Shown piece by piece: positions 60,901-64,000 of a stretch of DNA of 64,000 bases. This DNA is from an uncultured Clostridia bacterium. Lineage in GTDB: Bacteria; Bacillota; Clostridia; Oscillospirales; CAG-272. The stretch covers positions 364,572 to 428,571 of the forward strand of contig CAOKAC010000001.1 in assembly GCA_948466345.1 (NCBI GenBank), in the 5' to 3' direction. Positions within the stretch are counted from its first letter, which is position 1. Each line of letters begins with the position of its first letter. Under the pieces are notes generated by a model, which saw nothing but the letters and a program-made list of their open reading frames with translations, had not been told where the DNA came from and did not search any database. A program made the translations under genes and the position numbers.

Positions 60901-63900
60901 TCTGCATATAAGGTGCATACCTGGGTAACTCCAGGCGGCGAATCCATTTCATACAACAGTAAACTCCACTGCCTGCTGCTGATTGGATACGATGAAAATA
61001 ACTATTTCTTTAATGATCCTATGACAAAAAGGGTGCAGGGGTATTCTAAGGCAAGCGTGGAAGCAGCATATGCAGCCCTTGGAAAACAGGCGATCGTGAT
61101 TACAAAAGGGACCTCCGGCGGCGGTACAGCGGTTGCGCCGCCAAAAGACGAAACAGTGAAAAATCCGGTTGAAATACCCAAAAAGCCCTCCTTACCCGAT
61201 GAAAAGGTGCAGGATCCCATTGATCTGGGCACCGGCGCACATGTGATCGATCATACGCTGATGACCATTTACGGTGCGCAGACAATCCCCTTTGGCATCC
61301 ATTACAGCTCCAATCTGCTTACACAAAGCGCGGTAGGAAAGGGCTGGTCACATACCTTTGAAAAGAGAGTCGTTGACCATGGAAGTCATTTGCAAGTCTA
61401 TGACAGTCCCTCGTACTATGCGATGTATACAAAACCGGACTCTCAAAATGTATACAAAAGCGATACGGTTACAAAAGAAAACTATATCGCCACAAGAATC
61501 CCGGATGGGCTGAACACCAGCTATACCGTAAATTGCAATGATCAGTCTATAGAATATTACGATTACCACGGCAAGCTCACGAAAATCACCAGCAAAAGCG
61601 GACTGAATACGCTGATTACTTATCCCGATGAAGGTACCGTAAAAATCACCGATGAAGTCTCCGGCAGATACATCCTGCTCACCAAAAACAGCGATGGAAA
61701 AATTACATCTGTAACGGACAATACGGGCAGAACCTGTACCCTTGGATACATTGACGGCAATCTTGTGTCCATCACCGATGAAAACGGCGGGACCCTAACC
61801 TATCAGTATAATAAAAACGGACAGGTCGAGCGGGGCCGGGATCAGAATGGCACCATCTATTTCACAGACGCCTACGACAGCGCGGGAAGAGTCATCCAGC
61901 AGAAGGACGCGATAGAAGGCAGCGCCGAAACGATCATCCGTTACGATGAAACAACCGATCCCGATTCTCTGCTGGTCAGCGTTACCGACAGAACCGCGCA
62001 GACAACTGTATATAAATATAATGATAAAAAACAGCTTGTCAGCAAAACGGATCCCAACGGTGTGGAAACAAAATATGCATATGATTCCCACGGAAACCTG
62101 ACGAAAAAGACGGACGGACTGGGTAATAGCGCCGTCAATGTATATGACGCAAAAAACAATCTGATTTCCAGTACGGACAGGCTGGGAAACAAAACCGAAT
62201 ACACTTACGACGCGAAAAATAACCTCATAAAAATTAAATATCCCGGCGGCGGTGTGACAGCCAATACGTATGACGCCAAAAACCGCCTTACCTCCAGCAC
62301 CGACCTGCGGGGCGTTACTACCACATACGAATACAACGCGCAGAATCTGCTTACCAAAGCATCCTATGCAGATAGAACCGTTACGTACGGGTATACCAAA
62401 GGACAGCCCACAACCGTTACGGACCCCCTAGGCAGAACAACCACCAAAGCGTATAACGAAGCCGGATTCTTGCTGTCCGTCACAGACGCGCAGGACAACA
62501 CCACAAGCTATACTTATGACAACAAAGGCAATGTGCTTACGGTGACAGATGCAGCAGGAAATGTAACTGCAAAGGAATACGACGCAGGCGGCAGCCTTGT
62601 GAAGTCTACGGACGCAAATGGGAATGTCACTTCCTATACCTACAACGGAAACCTGAAAATGACTTCTATGACTCTGCCTGTGGGCGCCACCATTCTATAT
62701 GCATACGACGGCGAAGACAGGCTGGTAAAAACGGTATTCCCCGATGGTACGGAAACTGTCAACACCTACGATGCTGGCGGCAGACTGATCAGCCAGAGTG
62801 ATCGGGACGGAAACACCACCGCCTATGAGTATGACGCCGCAAATAATGTCGTCCAGATTACCGACCCCATCGGCGGCGTGACAAAAAAGGCATATGATGC
62901 AGCAGGAAATCTGATCAAACATACGCAGCGTGTCGAAGCCTATGACCCACGACTCCGTCCCATCCCTGGAAGCTTTAAGGAAAACCATACAACCTATACC
63001 TATGACGCAGACGGCAGACTGACCGGAACGGAAAACCCGCTAGGCGGCACAACCGTCTATACATACAACACCGCCGGGGACCTGCTTTCCGTTACAGACC
63101 CCATTGGAAATACTACCCAAAATACCTATGACGCCCTTGGCAATCTGCTCACCGTTACGGACCCGCGGGGATATACCACCGCTTATGCTTATGACAAAGC
63201 TGACAACCTGCTCACCGTTACAGATCCCCTCGGCCAAATTACCACCAATACCTACGACAGCCTGAATCGCCTCGTTTCGACAAAGGATCCCGGCGGACAT
63301 GTGGTATCCTATACCTACGATGCTCTTGGTAGAATGACCGCACAGACGGATGCAAAAGGAAATACTGTCCATCAGTATTACGATGCAATGGGCAATATTG
63401 TTAAAATCACCAATGCGTCAAATCATATCGATTTTGAGGCCGTGTACGATGCAGGCGGTAGAGCCATCGAAACCACAAACACAGCCGGGAAAAAGACCAC
63501 AAACGTATATGACTGGTCGGGCAACCTTACACAACAAACCGATGCGCTGCAGCAAAGCGCCTTCTATACCTATAACGGAGCAGGCCAAATGATCAGCGCC
63601 ACAGACAAGGCCGGCGGCATAAGCTGCGCGACCTATGACGGCCTCGGAAACTGCACCTCTATGACCGGCCCCGGCGGCGACCAGCGGGAATATACCTATA
63701 ATTCCGCCGGCCTGCTGTACGAAAAGGAGCGTTTTGCCGACCTTACAGAAAAAACCGTTTATAACGCACTGGGACTGAAAGCCTATGTAACGGATCCGTA
63801 CAGCGTGTACAGCGTATATACCTACGATGCGGCCGGCAGATTAACCGAGGATCGCAGCGCAGGAACCAACTACACATACGATGAGAACGGCAACATAACA

Positions 63901-64000
63901 GAGGCAACCAACAGCAGCGGGACAGTAAAGCGGGAATACGATGGCCTGAACCGCGTGACAAAGTATACGGATATATACGGACATGAGCTGGAATATGAAT
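57952..64000 (+). CDS. Giant secreted Rhs/YD-repeat protein with internal C39-like peptidase (3' end outside window)
   Basis: The frame stays open to the window end: 2,016 codons with no stop. Residues 1-28 are a signal peptide. About 320-455 form a DNRLRE-type domain (ITWNSQP, AQWDITE). Two similar repeats follow (about 500-660 and 680-840) with YRAK...WL.WVSNGWP...LDTKSTNAG and a late LEIR motif, like a divergent ChW carbohydrate/wall repeat. About 850-1030 is a C39-like cysteine peptidase with GCESTS (Cys868), HCLLLIGYD (His1006) and NDPM (Asp1022). From about 1088 (DPIDLGTGAHVIDHTLM) starts a DUF6531-like RHS entry, then about 20 YD repeats (such as YDAAGNL) to the end. AAAGGA precedes ATG 57952. 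The C-terminal toxin, if any, is not visible. Confidence 0.9.
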   Translation, partial: MKTQRRIIAAILSVMIILTALPLVTFAQALEYLDASVQKSAGADEKPYSKKIISEDPAKRSENEKHFQLDDGTYLAVKYPYPVHKQNDFSEWQDIDLSFSAEKNADADVYISETDALSAAIANGNVLHLTNSDDTQPVSLEIPGLNMTYVEEEEAEKDNAAVLDTEAIDYENIQVIEAAMKSPSLHFADDLQGIELIYEKTYSGIRQNIVITRALNTAGLSFALNTGDLTAILNENGSVEIKDGDKIQYSIPVPYMYDSKNQSFALMQYSLEKADDGYILLLTVDSEQSGEDISYPVTISTAVTVPFAETNRMAAVSSDTYTGETKTRMFFHTDALPALAEDDIMLSAQLHTYQYDNDASPLAAYSVTEGFDADSITWNSQPAYSSEKKACTFHGQDGIFAYAQWDITEEALHQYDGVPAYGIVFASSDQAKESAVYFPAAYGGELFPYILVNYLNIPQSAAKDAAAPSDSNESNDPEQVLDRENPSQNAAAPYAAANKTFREITSELTVAYCVDDRDNWTTLTPGTVVDHLDGVRIQTNSSKYFLKYRSKNKEDGKEWLDYVYSTKSGIYDYAGLAGHAMTHLSIEVYANDGTRIYDDYVVMYRAKVGGNWLEWVSNGWPDVMADIQKDYGLGGGLDTKSTNAGWEALGNIQGLEIRMFERTDSSSGGSSAPVEAGDFKLADTITMKYRPTNGSTWTSFKTNETASFSSIDGILLETSGKPYYFRYAAKDATTGWNPFVSSLDANVNDDKYGYAGYKGRPITNVTIEVHTASGRVYDNYIVMYRAKAGGKWLPWVSNGWPDIMESLMPGADLDTKSTNAGDGRYGPIQALEIRVYERKGLNPTPSENAILIDAPYINQYDEKLPNGCESTSTVMALQHAVGADKISLTAFLNNYLDWTASTPSPSRNNGPNPNKVYMGNPFPGYNANSWGCFSPVIMKAVGKLENKIGVKATDVSGTSLNTLCTTYIDKGVPVVMWATVGMTSAYKVHTWVTPGGESISYNSKLHCLLLIGYDENNYFFNDPMTKRVQGYSKASVEAAYAALGKQAIVITKGTSGGGTAVAPPKDETVKNPVEIPKKPSLPDEKVQDPIDLGTGAHVIDHTLMTIYGAQTIPFGIHYSSNLLTQSAVGKGWSHTFEKRVVDHGSHLQVYDSPSYYAMYTKPDSQNVYKSDTVTKENYIATRIPDGLNTSYTVNCNDQSIEYYDYHGKLTKITSKSGLNTLITYPDEGTVKITDEVSGRYILLTKNSDGKITSVTDNTGRTCTLGYIDGNLVSITDENGGTLTYQYNKNGQVERGRDQNGTIYFTDAYDSAGRVIQQKDAIEGSAETIIRYDETTDPDSLLVSVTDRTAQTTVYKYNDKKQLVSKTDPNGVETKYAYDSHGNLTKKTDGLGNSAVNVYDAKNNLISSTDRLGNKTEYTYDAKNNLIKIKYPGGGVTANTYDAKNRLTSSTDLRGVTTTYEYNAQNLLTKASYADRTVTYGYTKGQPTTVTDPLGRTTTKAYNEAGFLLSVTDAQDNTTSYTYDNKGNVLTVTDAAGNVTAKEYDAGGSLVKSTDANGNVTSYTYNGNLKMTSMTLPVGATILYAYDGEDRLVKTVFPDGTETVNTYDAGGRLISQSDRDGNTTAYEYDAANNVVQITDPIGGVTKKAYDAAGNLIKHTQRVEAYDPRLRPIPGSFKENHTTYTYDADGRLTGTENPLGGTTVYTYNTAGDLLSVTDPIGNTTQNTYDALGNLLTVTDPRGYTTAYAYDKADNLLTVTDPLGQITTNTYDSLNRLVSTKDPGGHVVSYTYDALGRMTAQTDAKGNTVHQYYDAMGNIVKITNASNHIDFEAVYDAGGRAIETTNTAGKKTTNVYDWSGNLTQQTDALQQSAFYTYNGAGQMISATDKAGGISCATYDGLGNCTSMTGPGGDQREYTYNSAGLLYEKERFADLTEKTVYNALGLKAYVTDPYSVYSVYTYDAAGRLTEDRSAGTNYTYDENGNITEATNSSGTVKREYDGLNRVTKYTDIYGHELEYE

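Noticed and set aside
61600..64000. Periodic sequence as a CRISPR array or tandem DNA repeat
   Set aside because: The periodicity is protein-level (YD repeats) with divergent DNA, in a continuous coding frame and without identical direct repeats.

Overview
This window looks like chromosome of an anaerobic, fermentative, low-to-mid GC Gram-positive bacterium of the class Clostridia, probably an Oscillospirales/Ruminococcaceae-type gut organism. The evidence is its gene content: a bifunctional AdhE, Rex, two kinds of [FeFe] hydrogenase, Noc next to RsmG, ECF transporters, a T-box and several Firmicutes-type riboswitches, with AAGGAGG-like ribosome binding sites. No rRNA, tRNA, CRISPR array, insertion sequence or prophage was seen. 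The placement is inference from gene content, not from a marker-gene comparison.

Layout, left to right. 1-4.8 kb: the start of a CNNM-family membrane protein, then a P2-type Ca2+/Mn2+ ATPase preceded by a yybP-ykoY (Mn2+) riboswitch, then a ribokinase-family kinase and RuvX. 4.9-13.9 kb: a redox/hydrogen locus on the minus strand. In transcription order it holds rex, adhE, an APH-fold kinase-like protein, two small thioredoxin-fold [2Fe-2S] proteins, a PAS-containing sensory hydrogenase (HydS-like), a SpoIIE-type phosphatase and a group-B-like monomeric hydrogenase. 14-21 kb: a LysR regulator divergent from an Na+-dependent NSS transporter, then uvrB, a DUF1292 gene, a structured RNA (perhaps 6S) and an alanine-type T-box in front of an AlaA-like aminotransferase. 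21.3-30.6 kb: a complete chorismate/Phe/Tyr operon (aroF-tyrA-aroB-aroA-aroC-pheA-aroE::aroK-aroQ plus an amidohydrolase), led by a consensus promoter, a Phe/Tyr-rich 24-residue leader peptide and an intrinsic terminator.

30.6-38 kb: housekeeping genes: noc, rsmG, an RNHCP protein, a secreted Asp-rich protein, pgsA, a galactokinase, ymdB, a methylglyoxal-synthase-fold protein that has lost its catalytic residues, and a MinD/ParA-like ATPase. 37.9-41.9 kb: a cobalamin-riboswitch-controlled ECF transporter (DUF4430 lipoprotein, EcfT, a double-ATPase EcfA and an S component). 41.9-51.2 kb: an OGG1-like glycosylase, a DUF6062 protein, an overlapping WYL-NUDIX-DUF5131 cassette, a 38-residue membrane peptide, a NatAB-type ABC exporter, two small XRE regulators and a thymidylate kinase. 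51.2-57.7 kb: a thiamine operon (thiS-thiF-thiG-thiH-tenI-thiE-thiD-thiT-tenA) under a TPP riboswitch and terminator. 57.95 kb to the end: the first 2,016 codons of a giant secreted Rhs/YD-repeat protein that carries a C39-like cysteine peptidase domain. Its C-terminus lies outside the window.

Regulation in this window is unusually RNA-based. I can support Mn2+, cobalamin and TPP riboswitches, an Ala T-box, a Phe/Tyr leader-peptide attenuator and a structured ncRNA. The two most interesting loci are the HydS/kinase/phosphatase/AdhE redox locus and the Rhs protein with an internal peptidase.
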